From: Solirubrobacterales bacterium
GTDB taxonomy: Bacteria; Actinomycetota; Thermoleophilia; Solirubrobacterales; 70-9
Length of the DNA stretch: 10,166 nucleotides
Reading direction: 5' to 3'
Assembly (NCBI GenBank): GCA_030152805.1
Contig: JASLIG010000096.1
Location: forward strand, 1-10,166
The notes beneath the pieces are model-generated. The model made no database searches and was not told where the DNA came from. It saw only the letters and a program-made list of their open reading frames with translations. The stretch's first letter is position 1, and every line of letters begins with the position of its first letter. Made by a program: the position numbers and the translations under genes. Shown piece by piece: positions 1 through 6,823 of this stretch.

Positions 1-337
1 CGCGAGGAGTCGTGGGCGAACAAGCTCGCCCACCACATGGAGTACAACGCCGACCGCTCCGTCCCCCACAACATCAGCGTCCTAATAGCGACGGTCACCA
101 AGGTAGCGGGACGCGGCCCCCCCGCCCCGGGCCCCCCCCCCCCTGTTGGCCCTCTCCCCGCACATACAGTGTTATGGGCCAACGCTGCGGGGGTCAACCT
201 GGGCGGGATGGGGCGGCGGGGCCGCGGCCGAAGACCTTCGGGACGGTCGCGAAGAGGACGCTGAAGTAGAGCGGGACCGAGCGGTCGGCGATGTACTCCA
301 TGTCGTGGGCGAGCTTGTTGGCCCACGACTCCTCGCG
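1..337. repeat. Imperfect inverted repeat (fold-back) at the window edge
   Basis: Bases 1 to about 135 are an inverted copy of about 203-337, with position 1 pairing with 337 and the centre near 169. The outer 37 bp differ at only 2 sites. Mismatches then increase towards the centre, and the copy dissolves into C-runs around 126-143. The plus-strand copy would encode the same C-terminal residues as the transferase at 194-871 (REESWANKLAH and on). Its differences change amino acids and are nearly all transversions, many to the complementary base, which is unlike divergence between real paralogues. This looks like a chimeric or low-quality contig end. A real convergent second gene copy cannot be excluded. 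I see no other gene in 1-193. Confidence 0.8.
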
Positions 338-871
338 GGTGACCCGCGTCTGCGCCAGCCCAGTCACCCCGGGGCGGACAACGAGCCGCTGCCAGTACTG
401 CGGGATCTCGCGGCAAAGCTCGGCGTAAAAGGTTGGGCGGATCGGCCGCGGGCCGACGATCGCCATGTCGCCGCGCAGCACATTCCACAGCTGCGGCACC
501 TCGTCGAGGTGGGTCTTGCGCAGGACGCCGCCGATCCGGGTCCGCTCTTCCTCGGTGCGCCGCGTCAACTCCTCGCCGTAATAGGGGCCGAGCCGCGTCT
601 CGGCGTCCGGCTTCAGGGTGCGGAACTTGTACATCCAGAAGAGGTGGCCGGCTTTGCCGACGCGGGCGCCTCGGTAGAGGACCGGGCGGCCGGAGTCGAT
701 CGCGATCGCCAGCGCGATCAGCGCCAACAGTGGCGAGAGGACGAGCAGGATCGAGGCGGAGATGAGGACGTCGAGCGCCCGCAGAACCGTGTCGATCCGC
801 CGCGGGTCGCCCTCCCGCGCGGGCGCGACCAGTTCTTCGAGGCCGGGCTCGGGCTCGGGCAGCTCGCTCAG
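194..871 (-). CDS. Sugar transferase, PglC/WcaJ-type phosphoglycosyl transferase
   Basis: This is a monotopic phosphoglycosyl transferase. The family moves a sugar phosphate from a UDP-sugar to undecaprenyl phosphate at the inner face of the membrane, the first step in building lipid-linked polysaccharide. With the start chosen here it has 225 residues, usual for the catalytic domain alone. A hydrophobic segment at about 33-58 contains the Ser-Pro (46-47) that breaks the re-entrant membrane helix in PglC. It is followed by KFRT (82-85), the catalytic Asp-Glu pair in LDEVPQL (123-124), GDMAIVGPRP, and RPGVTGLAQ near the C-terminus. There is no ATG, GTG or TTG in frame upstream of TTG 727, and TTG 727 would cut off the Ser-Pro helix. 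I therefore favour CTG at 871-869, which overlaps the TGA of the DUF354 gene as CTGA and suggests coupled translation. The last few residues lie next to the doubtful fold-back sequence. The sugar specificity cannot be read. Confidence 0.82.
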   Translation of the reverse strand: MSELPEPEPGLEELVAPAREGDPRRIDTVLRALDVLISASILLVLSPLLALIALAIAIDSGRPVLYRGARVGKAGHLFWMYKFRTLKPDAETRLGPYYGEELTRRTEEERTRIGGVLRKTHLDEVPQLWNVLRGDMAIVGPRPIRPTFYAELCREIPQYWQRLVVRPGVTGLAQTRVTREESWANKLAHDMEYIADRSVPLYFSVLFATVPKVFGRGPAAPSRPG

Positions 872-1938
872 GAAGGCGTTACGGGATGAGGCTCTTCGCG
901 CAATGGTGTCGCTCCGACGGTACCGAGGATGGTCTCGACCAGGAAGGCGGGATCGCGGCGGGTTGGGGTCGCCGCCGCCGTCCGCTTCCCCAGCTCCAGC
1001 GCCCTCGGGTCGGTCAACGGGCGCAGGCGGCCGGAGCGGATCAGCGCTTCGTCGACGCCGCCGAGGCGGCCACCGTAGGTGGTGTAGACGGGGGTGCCGA
1101 GGGCGGCGGCCTCGCGGTTCATCGTGCCGCCGGCGGAGAGGACGAGGTCGGCGAGGGCGACCAGGCTCTGGGCCTCAACCGCGCCCGGAGGGACGATCAC
1201 CGAAGGCAGGGCCAGGCCGGTGATGAACTCTCGCTGAGCCTGGGTGCGCGGCAGCACCACCGCGTGCACGCCGTCGTCGCGACCGAGCCGGTCGAGGACC
1301 CGGGGGAAGAGCGGGTTCGACTTGCGGTGGTAGAGCGAGACGTCGGGTGGCGGGCGCACGATCACCACCACCCGCTCCTCATCGACCCCCAGGCGCCGCA
1401 GCGCCTTGGCGTCGGGCTCGAAGTCATAGAGGTAGTACTCCTCCTTCAGGCCCGGGTAGGGGAAGTACTTCTCGGGGGTGACGCCGAAGCGGCGCAGGCG
1501 CTCCAGCGGCACCGAGTCGGGAAACATCACCCGCTTGGCGAGGCGGCAGCCGATCCGGTGCTGGGTGACAGCGTACTCGTAGTCGTGCATGTTCGCCTCG
1601 GGGACGCCGAGTAGGCGGGCGGCGATCGCGAGGTCGTTGGAGCCGTGCGCCAACGCCAGGTCGAACCCGCGGCCGCGGCCGAAGATCAGCATCTGGCTGC
1701 TGCGGGCGGCGAGGCGGTAACCCTTGCGCAACCGCGAGGCGCCGCCGTGCTTTCCGATCGGCGTGTGGTCGAGGCCGTGGAGCTCGAGCAGCTGCTGGGT
1801 CTGGGCGTAGTCGCGGGAGGTGATCTCCACCTCGTGCCCTTCCCCTCGCAGCCGCTCGATGATCGGCCGCAGCACCAGCACGTGCGCAGGTGCGCTCATG
1901 TCAACCCAGACCTTCACGGCTCCCGCAAACCTTCGCAT
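868..1938 (-). CDS. DUF354 family protein, GT-B-like glycosyltransferase/epimerase fold
   Basis: The protein has about 356 residues and matches the DUF354 family, distantly related to MurG and UDP-GlcNAc 2-epimerase-type GT-B enzymes. Visible family features are the N-terminal KVWVDMSAPAHVLVLRPII strand-loop-helix, HGSNDLAIAARLLG, a YPGLKEEYYLYDF segment in the middle, and a C-terminal LSAGGTMNREAAALGTPVY that corresponds to the nucleotide-sugar-binding region of such folds. Its biochemical role is not established. Its place directly upstream of a phosphoglycosyl transferase, with overlapping stop and start, suggests a part in making surface polysaccharide or glycolipid. The start is uncertain. 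ATG 1938 has GAGG about 10 nt upstream. GTG 1917 would begin at (M)KVWVDM, the usual N-terminus of the family, with GGGAG close upstream. GTG 1971 is possible but adds a sequence unlike the family. Confidence 0.85.
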   Translation of the reverse strand: MRRFAGAVKVWVDMSAPAHVLVLRPIIERLRGEGHEVEITSRDYAQTQQLLELHGLDHTPIGKHGGASRLRKGYRLAARSSQMLIFGRGRGFDLALAHGSNDLAIAARLLGVPEANMHDYEYAVTQHRIGCRLAKRVMFPDSVPLERLRRFGVTPEKYFPYPGLKEEYYLYDFEPDAKALRRLGVDEERVVVIVRPPPDVSLYHRKSNPLFPRVLDRLGRDDGVHAVVLPRTQAQREFITGLALPSVIVPPGAVEAQSLVALADLVLSAGGTMNREAAALGTPVYTTYGGRLGGVDEALIRSGRLRPLTDPRALELGKRTAAATPTRRDPAFLVETILGTVGATPLREEPHPVTPS

Positions 1939-1958
1939 CTCGGCGTCCTCGGTCGCTC

Positions 1959-2016
1959 GCGTGCAAAGCACGCCGCGCTCCCTGCGTCCACCGACCTGCT
2001 CGGCTCGCGGGAGCCG
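1959..2016. other. Two small stem-loops between glyA and the DUF354 gene
   Basis: Just after the glyA stop, 2001-2016 forms a 6-bp stem (CGGCTC/GAGCCG, 4-nt loop), and 1959-1973 forms another (GCGTGC/GCACGC, 3-nt loop). Neither is followed by a T-run on the minus strand, so they are not convincing intrinsic terminators. They may weaken read-through, stabilise the mRNA end, or simply be high-GC noise. Confidence 0.35.
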
Positions 2017-3297
2017 TCAGGCGGTCGCCAGCTCAAGATTGGAATACAGCGGGAAGCGGTCCATCAGGGCGCCGGTGCGGGCGCGCAGGTCTTCTTTCTC
2101 AGACTCGAAGTCGGGGCCGAGGGCGGCGACGATCACCTCGGCGATCTCTTCCATCTCGTCGGTGCCCATGCCGCGCGTGGTCAGCGCCGGGGTGCCGATC
2201 CGCAGGCCGGAGGGGTTCATCGGCGGCCGCTCGTCGAAGGGAATCGCGTTGCGGTTGACGGTGATCCCGACCTCGTCGAGCCGGTCCTCCGCGGTCTGCC
2301 CGTCGAGGCCGGTCGGGGTGAGGTCGACGAGAACGAGATGGACGTCGGTGCCGCCGGTGAGGACGGGGACACTGCCCGCTTCGAGGCCGGCCGCGAGTGC
2401 CTGCGCGTTGGCGATCGTCTGCCGCTGGCGCTGCTTGAACTGCTCGCTAGCGGCGATCTGGAGGGCGACCGCCTTGGCGGCGATCGTGTGCATCAGCGGG
2501 CCGCCCTGCTGGCCGGGGAAGACGGCTTTGTCGATGGCTTTCGCATGTTCGGAGCGGCAGAGGATCATGCCGCTGCGGGGGCCGCAGAGGGTCTTGTGGA
2601 TCGTCGTCGTGACGACGTCGGCGTGCGGGACCGGGTTCGGGTGCTCGCCGGCGGCGACGAGACCGGCGAAGTGAGCCATGTCGACCATCAGCTTCGCGCC
2701 GACCGAGTCGGCGATCTCGCGGAAGGCGGCGAAGTCGAGCTGGCGCGGGTAGGCCGACCAGCCGGTGACGATCAGGGCCGGGCGGTGCTCATTGGCGAGC
2801 CGCTCCACCTCGTCCATATCGACCAGGAAGTCCGCGCGGCTGACGTGGTAGGGCACCGGGTTGTAGAGCTTGCCGCTGACGTTGATTTTCATCCCGTGGC
2901 TGAGGTGACCGCCGTGGTCGAGGGCGAGGCCGAGGAAGGTGTCGCCCGGTTCGAGCAGCGCCATGTAGACCGCGTTGTTGGCCTGGGCGCCGGCGTGGGG
3001 CTGGACATTGGCGTGCTCGGCGCCGAACAGCGCCTTGGCGCGGTCGATTGCGAGTTGCTCGGCGACGTCGACCTCCTCGCAGCCGCCGTAGTAGCGACGG
3101 CCCGGGTAGCCCTCGGCGTACTTGTTGGTCAGGACCGAGCCGACCGCGTCGAGCACCGCCTGCGGCACGAAGTTCTCCGAGGCGATCATCTCCAGCGTTC
3201 GCCGCTGACGGTTCAGCTCGGCGTCGAGAACCGCTGCGATCTCAGGATCGACCTCGGCCAGCGGCGCGGTTTGGAAGTTGTCCGGGATGTCACTCAC
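2017..3297 (-). CDS. glyA: Serine hydroxymethyltransferase
   Basis: This PLP enzyme interconverts serine plus tetrahydrofolate with glycine plus 5,10-methylene-tetrahydrofolate. It is cytosolic and the main source of one-carbon units. The 426-residue length is typical of bacterial GlyA. Clear landmarks are LEMIASENFVP (35-45), NKYAEGYPGRRYYGG (58-72), DMAHFAGLVAAGEHP (206-220), the PLP-lysine segment TTTIHKTL with Lys235, the glycine-rich PGQQGGP (261-267), and LRIGTPALTTRG (365-376) with the arginine that binds the substrate carboxylate. The segment after the lysine reads CGPRSG rather than the commoner RGPRGG; such variation occurs in actinobacterial enzymes. The start is GTG at 3297 (MSDIPDNF). 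It is read away from the secreted-protein gene at 3340 with only 42 bp between, so the two promoters must overlap or lie partly in coding sequence. I see no convincing promoter hexamers there. Confidence 0.97.
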   Translation of the reverse strand: MSDIPDNFQTAPLAEVDPEIAAVLDAELNRQRRTLEMIASENFVPQAVLDAVGSVLTNKYAEGYPGRRYYGGCEEVDVAEQLAIDRAKALFGAEHANVQPHAGAQANNAVYMALLEPGDTFLGLALDHGGHLSHGMKINVSGKLYNPVPYHVSRADFLVDMDEVERLANEHRPALIVTGWSAYPRQLDFAAFREIADSVGAKLMVDMAHFAGLVAAGEHPNPVPHADVVTTTIHKTLCGPRSGMILCRSEHAKAIDKAVFPGQQGGPLMHTIAAKAVALQIAASEQFKQRQRQTIANAQALAAGLEAGSVPVLTGGTDVHLVLVDLTPTGLDGQTAEDRLDEVGITVNRNAIPFDERPPMNPSGLRIGTPALTTRGMGTDEMEEIAEVIVAALGPDFESEKEDLRARTGALMDRFPLYSNLELATA

Positions 3298-3339
3298 CGT
3301 CCGGCGACCATAGCAACGGCCCGGGATAGTCTGGGGCCG

Positions 3340-4113
3340 GTGCGAGCCCGCATTTACCTTTCGTCCCTTGCCGCGCTAGCGCTGCTCGCCGCGCTGGTGG
3401 CGGCAGGCGCCGTTGCCGCCCCGCTCGCCAACCCCTGTGAAGGTCCAAAGGCGAAGCACCTGCGCTGCCCCAACTTGCGGATCGGGAAGCCAAGCGAACT
3501 GTACGTCCAGTACGCCGGCGGCGGCCATGTCCTGCTGCGGGCCACCAGCGACGTGGAGAGCCGCGGCCGCGGGCCGATGGAGCTGCACGGCCGGCGCAAC
3601 GGCTGGCACTCGATGAGCGTCAACCAGCGGATCTATAAGCGCGGCGGCGGCCACATCACCCTCCGCACCGACGCGACCCTGCACTTCACCGACGTCGGCG
3701 CCTACTTCGGGGGCTCCTACTGGAAGGTCCACCAGCTGGCGCGCTTTGACCTACGGCGGGTGCTGCCGAGCGGCGGCCTCGGTCCGGTGCTGCGCACCAG
3801 CCCCAAGCTCAACTATTGCTTGCGCGACCTCGATCGCACCCGCCCTGGCCAACGCTCGCCCTCGCACCGCCACTACCCCGGCTGCAGGCAGGACCCCTTC
3901 ATCCATCGCGACACCCTTGGCACCTCGGTCGGCTGGTCGGACATCTACCCGGCCACCTACTCGAAGCAGTGGATCAACGTCGCCGGCCTGCACGGTTGCT
4001 TCGCCTACGTGATGACCGTCGACCCCAAGCAGCACCTGTTCGAGTCGAACGAGAACGACAACACCTCAAAGGTGCGCGTCCGCCTCCCCTACCCCGGCCA
4101 CACCGGCTGCTAA
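3340..4113 (+). CDS. Secreted lysyl-oxidase-like protein, apparently without the copper site
   Basis: The protein has 257 residues. It opens with a signal peptide (MRAR, hydrophobic core to about 25, AVA-A cleavage near 27-28), so it is probably exported. The C-terminal half resembles the lysyl oxidase catalytic domain: KLNYCLRD (156-163), GTSVGWSDIYPATYSKQWI (194-212), and VDP...ESNENDN (227-241) ending in a Gly-Cys. By alignment from memory, Lys156 and Tyr203 occupy the positions of the lysine and tyrosine that form the LTQ cofactor in animal LOX. The stretch that should carry the HxHxH copper ligands reads GGSYWK (124-129), followed by the family-like ARFDLRR, so the histidines are missing. 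It may be a structural or binding relative rather than an oxidase. Start GTG 3340 puts the signal peptide at the N-terminus; GGGG just upstream is a poor ribosome site. Longer forms in this frame run antisense to glyA and were rejected. Confidence 0.78.
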   Translation: MRARIYLSSLAALALLAALVAAGAVAAPLANPCEGPKAKHLRCPNLRIGKPSELYVQYAGGGHVLLRATSDVESRGRGPMELHGRRNGWHSMSVNQRIYKRGGGHITLRTDATLHFTDVGAYFGGSYWKVHQLARFDLRRVLPSGGLGPVLRTSPKLNYCLRDLDRTRPGQRSPSHRHYPGCRQDPFIHRDTLGTSVGWSDIYPATYSKQWINVAGLHGCFAYVMTVDPKQHLFESNENDNTSKVRVRLPYPGHTGC

Positions 4114-4119
4114 TCCCCC

Positions 4120-4168
4120 GCCGACGGGACTGAAATACCCCTATATGGAGGGAAATCGTCCCGTCGGC
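4120..4168. terminator. Hairpin between convergent genes, probable bidirectional terminator
   Basis: An 11-bp perfect inverted repeat (GCCGACGGGAC at 4120-4130, GTCCCGTCGGC at 4158-4168) encloses an AT-richer loop that holds a smaller inverted repeat (CCCT 4139-4142, AGGG 4149-4152). It fills the 68-bp gap between two converging stops, the lysyl-oxidase-like gene at 4113 and the Sua5-type gene at 4182. The plus-strand side continues CCGCTTTGTT, only a short T-run. It probably serves both directions but is not a textbook rho-independent terminator. Confidence 0.65.
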
Positions 4169-4181
4169 CGCTTTGTTGGCA

Positions 4182-4823
4182 TCAATCGAGGCCGACCGAA
4201 GCTAGGGCGCTCGTTAGGTCGCCTGGGGAGAGGGCGCCGTCGCGAAGGACATGCCAGGAGCCGTCCTCGTCGATCGCGGTGATGTCGACGACGGTCGAAG
4301 GGATGCCGGGGAGCTCACCAGCGTCGATCGCCAGGTCGACGCCGTCGCGGATCGACTCGGGAATCTCCTCGAAGCGGGCGGGGGCGTACTCACCGCTGAG
4401 GTTGGCCGAGGTCTGGAAGATCGGGCACATCATCCCGGCCAGCGGGCCGCCGATCAGGCGGATCCCCAGCCGTTCGGGATCTTCACGGCAGGCGAGCTGG
4501 TAACGCCTCTTCGGGTTGGCGACGATCAGCGTCACCGGACCGGGCAGGAGCACGCTGACGACACCGGCGGTGCGGGGGCCGAGTTCGGCGACCAGCTCGC
4601 GCATCGCCAGCGGCGAGAAGTACATGACCGCCGAGGGTTTGCCGTCGTCGCGGCCCTTGAGTCGGTGGATCCTGGCGATCGCCTCCGCGTTGAGCGGGTC
4701 GCAAGCAAGCCCATAGAGCCCATCGGAGGGGAAGATGGCGACGCCACCGCTGGAGATGGAGCGTTCGAGCGCCTTGCGGGCGACGCTCGCCTCGCCACTG
4801 CGGAGCTTGATCGTCTCGCTCAC
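4182..4823 (-). CDS. Threonylcarbamoyl-AMP synthase, Sua5/YrdC/YwlC family
   Basis: This enzyme makes threonylcarbamoyl-AMP from threonine, bicarbonate and ATP, the first step of the t6A37 modification of ANN-decoding tRNAs. With the start chosen it has 213 residues, the size of a YrdC-only (TsaC-type) protein without the C-terminal Sua5 domain. Landmarks are FPSDGLYGLACDP (31-43, normally FPTxTxYGL), the KxR-type LKGRDDGKP (55-63), LLPGPVTLI (92-100), QTSANLSG (137-144) and the PSTVVD segment (175-180). Start GTG 4823 overlaps the prmC stop as GTGA (4820-4823), implying coupled translation; a longer form from GTG 4859 would run deep into prmC and lacks family similarity there. The order prfA-prmC-Sua5 is common in Gram-positive bacteria. 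It converges with the secreted-protein gene across a hairpin. Confidence 0.92.
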   Translation of the reverse strand: MSETIKLRSGEASVARKALERSISSGGVAIFPSDGLYGLACDPLNAEAIARIHRLKGRDDGKPSAVMYFSPLAMRELVAELGPRTAGVVSVLLPGPVTLIVANPKRRYQLACREDPERLGIRLIGGPLAGMMCPIFQTSANLSGEYAPARFEEIPESIRDGVDLAIDAGELPGIPSTVVDITAIDEDGSWHVLRDGALSPGDLTSALASVGLD

Positions 4824-5725
4824 GCAGGCCCCTTTACCTTGGTGGGCGACGCACCCCACCGGCCGATCACGACCCGCTCGATCCCAGCCAGGTCCCGCCG
4901 CGCCTCGATCGCGACGAGCCCCGCCGCCCGCATCAGCTCCGCCACCGCCGCAGCCTGCCCCTCCCCCACCTCAACCGCAAGTGTGGTTGAGCTTTGTCCC
5001 GGATAGCGGGAGAAAGCTCGACCACACTCTGAGATGAAGGAGCGGTAGGCGTCGAGGCCATCGGGGCCGGCGAGCAGCGCCTCGCGCGGCTCCCATTGGG
5101 TGACCTCGGGCTGGAGCGAGGGCCAGTCGCGCTCGGCGACGTAAGGCAGGTTGGCGAGGACCAGTTCGTAACCGCCGTCGGACTCGGGATCGTCGACTGG
5201 CGGCAGCGTCCCGTCGAGAAAGCGGACACGCTCCGCCAGGCGGAGGCGCTCGGCGTTGGCTCGGGCGACTTCGAGCGCGCCGGCCGAGGTATCGGTCGCG
5301 GTCACTTCACACGCGGGCAGCTCGTCGGCGACCGCGAGCGCGATCGCGCCGGAGCCGGTGCCGACGTCAAGCACCCGCGCCGGCCGCAGCTCCAGCGCCA
5401 CTTCGACCAGTAGCTCGGTCTCGGGGCGCGGCACCAAAACCCGCCGGTCGACCGCCAGCTCGATCCTGCGGAAGCCTTTGTGACCGAGGATGTAGGCGAC
5501 CGGCTCGCGCCGCAGCCGCCGCCGCACCAGCTCGCCGAACCGCCGCCCCGCCGGTGCCGGAACCTCCGCCCCGTTCTCGGCCATCAGCGCAGCCCGCTCG
5601 CACCCCATCGCCTCACCCAGTAGCAGTTGCGCATCCAGCCGCGGCTCGTCGACCCCTGCCGCCGCCAGTGCGTCAACAGCCGCGGCAAGCGCGTCGCGAA
5701 CAGTCGCGGCGGTCATCGTCGCCAC
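4820..5725 (-). CDS. prmC: Release-factor glutamine N5-methyltransferase (PrmC/HemK)
   Basis: PrmC uses S-adenosylmethionine to methylate the glutamine of the GGQ motif in release factors; its target RF1 is encoded just upstream. The 301 residues comprise an N-terminal helical domain (about 1-80, with EPVAYILGHKGF at 74-85), PRPETE (99-104), the SAM-binding VLDVGTGSGAIAL (118-130), and ANLPYV (191-196). The last is the catalytic (N)PPY loop, but with Leu in place of the first Pro (NLPY, 192-195). Residues 233-249 (ECGRAFSRYPGQSSTTL) are encoded by a 49-bp palindrome and are about five residues longer than the usual stretch leading to the EVGEGQ strand. The start is GTG 5725 or ATG 5716; neither has a clear ribosome site. 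The gene starts 5-14 nt after the prfA stop, so translation is probably coupled. It overlaps the Sua5-type gene by 4 nt. Confidence 0.94.
   Translation of the reverse strand: MATMTAATVRDALAAAVDALAAAGVDEPRLDAQLLLGEAMGCERAALMAENGAEVPAPAGRRFGELVRRRLRREPVAYILGHKGFRRIELAVDRRVLVPRPETELLVEVALELRPARVLDVGTGSGAIALAVADELPACEVTATDTSAGALEVARANAERLRLAERVRFLDGTLPPVDDPESDGGYELVLANLPYVAERDWPSLQPEVTQWEPREALLAGPDGLDAYRSFISECGRAFSRYPGQSSTTLAVEVGEGQAAAVAELMRAAGLVAIEARRDLAGIERVVIGRWGASPTKVKGPA
4980..5028. repeat. 49-bp near-perfect palindrome inside prmC
   Basis: The left arm AGTGTGGTTGAGCTTT (4980-4995) pairs with AAAGCTCGACCACACT (5013-5028) with a single mismatch (4988/5020). After a G/G mismatch (4996/5012), an inner TCCCG/CGGGA stem (4997-5001, 5007-5011) closes a 5-nt loop, GATAG. 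The centre is base 5004. It lies wholly in the prmC coding sequence and is read in frame. No second copy was seen in this window. It could be a dispersed palindromic element, comparable in concept to the in-gene palindromic elements of Rickettsia, or a regulatory hairpin in the mRNA. Confidence 0.85.
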
Positions 5726-5730
5726 AACAC

Positions 5731-6804
5731 TCAGGCCGCTGCCGAGGCCGCGGCCTCCAATCGTTGCCTCTTCTCCTCCGCGGCAAGGGCATCAGTGAAC
5801 TCGCCGAGCGCGCCCGCCAGCACCCCGTCGAGGTTGTGCGAGGTGAGCTTGATCCGGTGGTCGGTGACTCGACCCTGGGGAAAGTTGTAGGTGCGGACCT
5901 TCTCAGAGCGCTCGCCGCTGCCCACCTGCGCCTTGCGCTCGGAGGCGATCTTCGCCTGCTGTTCGGCCAGCTCGCGCTCATACAGGCGCGCCCGCAGCAC
6001 CCTCATCGCCCGCTCCTTGTTCTGCAGCTGGGACTTCTCGTCCTGCATCGAGACGACGATGCCGCTTGGTTTGTGGGTGATTCGCACGGCTGAATCAGTG
6101 GTATTGACGGACTGACCGCCGGGACCGGAGGAGCGGTAAACGTCGACTTGCAGGTCGTTGGGGTCAACCTCGACCTCGACCTCCTCCGCCTCGGGCAACA
6201 CGGCCACGGTCGCGGTCGAGGTGTGGATGCGGCCCTGGGACTCGGTCTCGGGCACGCGCTGCACACGGTGTGTCCCCCCCTCGTACTTGAAGATCGAGTA
6301 GGCCCCCTCGCCCTTGATCGCGAAGGTGACCTCCTTGAAGCCGCCAACCTCGGCGCTTGATTGCGAAAGCGGCTCGGTTGCGAAGCCGCGCTCTTCGGCG
6401 TAACGAGTGAGCATCTTGTAGATATCGCCGGCGAACAGCGCCGCCTCGTCCCCCCCGGTGCCAGCGCGAATCTCGACCAGCACGTTCTTGGCGTCGTTGG
6501 GGTCGCGCTCGACCATCGCCAGGCGGATCTCCTCTTCGAGCTCCCCGAGCCGCGCCGGCGCCTCCTCGACGAGGGCGAGCAGCTCGGAGTCCTCGCCGTC
6601 CTCAGCCAGCAGCTCGCGTGCCCCCTCGAGGTCGTCCTTCAGCGTGCGGTAACGGCCCGCCAGCTCCTGCGCCGGTTGCAGCTCGCGGTATTCGCGGCCA
6701 ACGGCCGCGTAGCCCTCGCGGTCGGCGATCACTTCCGGGTCGGCCATCTGCGCCTCAAGCTCGGCAAAGCGTGCCTCAATCTGTTCGACCAGCGCGTCGA
6801 TCAC
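5731..6804 (-). CDS. prfA: Peptide chain release factor 1
   Basis: RF1 ends translation at UAA and UAG by recognising the codon in the ribosomal A site and triggering hydrolysis of peptidyl-tRNA. The 357 residues match the family length. Visible are a helical N-terminal domain, VEIRAGTGGDEAALFAGD (110-127), the codon-recognition tripeptide in RVPETESQGRIHTS (PET at 185-187, an RF1-type PxT rather than the RF2 SPF; E. coli has PAT), and SSGPGGQSVNTTDSAV (225-240) with the catalytic GGQ at 229-231. Gln231 is the expected PrmC target, and prmC follows directly. Start GTG 6804 gives the typical N-terminus MIDALVEQIEARF; the ATG a little upstream is followed at once by a stop. Only 19 nt separate it from the upstream secreted-protein gene and no terminator or clear promoter is visible there, so transcription may come at least partly from the promoter near 7640. 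Confidence 0.97.
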   Translation of the reverse strand: MIDALVEQIEARFAELEAQMADPEVIADREGYAAVGREYRELQPAQELAGRYRTLKDDLEGARELLAEDGEDSELLALVEEAPARLGELEEEIRLAMVERDPNDAKNVLVEIRAGTGGDEAALFAGDIYKMLTRYAEERGFATEPLSQSSAEVGGFKEVTFAIKGEGAYSIFKYEGGTHRVQRVPETESQGRIHTSTATVAVLPEAEEVEVEVDPNDLQVDVYRSSGPGGQSVNTTDSAVRITHKPSGIVVSMQDEKSQLQNKERAMRVLRARLYERELAEQQAKIASERKAQVGSGERSEKVRTYNFPQGRVTDHRIKLTSHNLDGVLAGALGEFTDALAAEEKRQRLEAAASAAA

Positions 6805-6823
6805 GCTTCACAACATAAAGGGA

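Noticed and set aside
1..264. Plus-strand coding fragment of a second sugar transferase
   Set aside because: It is the inverted copy of the minus-strand gene with nonsynonymous transversions and loss of sequence quality; an artefact is more likely than a gene.
146..1614. Plus-strand open frames opposite the transferase and DUF354 genes
   Set aside because: Biased composition, no recognisable motifs, and fully overlapped by well-supported minus-strand genes.
1645..3339. Long plus-strand open frame running into the lysyl-oxidase-like gene
   Set aside because: It lies antisense to DUF354 and glyA, both clear genes, and is low-complexity Arg/Gly/Val/Asp sequence typical of a high-GC shadow frame. 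Only the part from GTG 3340 has a signal peptide and a family match.
3298..3339. Divergent promoters between glyA and the lysyl-oxidase-like gene
   Set aside because: The 42-bp gap shows no convincing -35/-10 pair on either strand. A GGCCC/GGGCC inverted repeat (3318-3322, 3335-3339) is too short and GC-biased to interpret.
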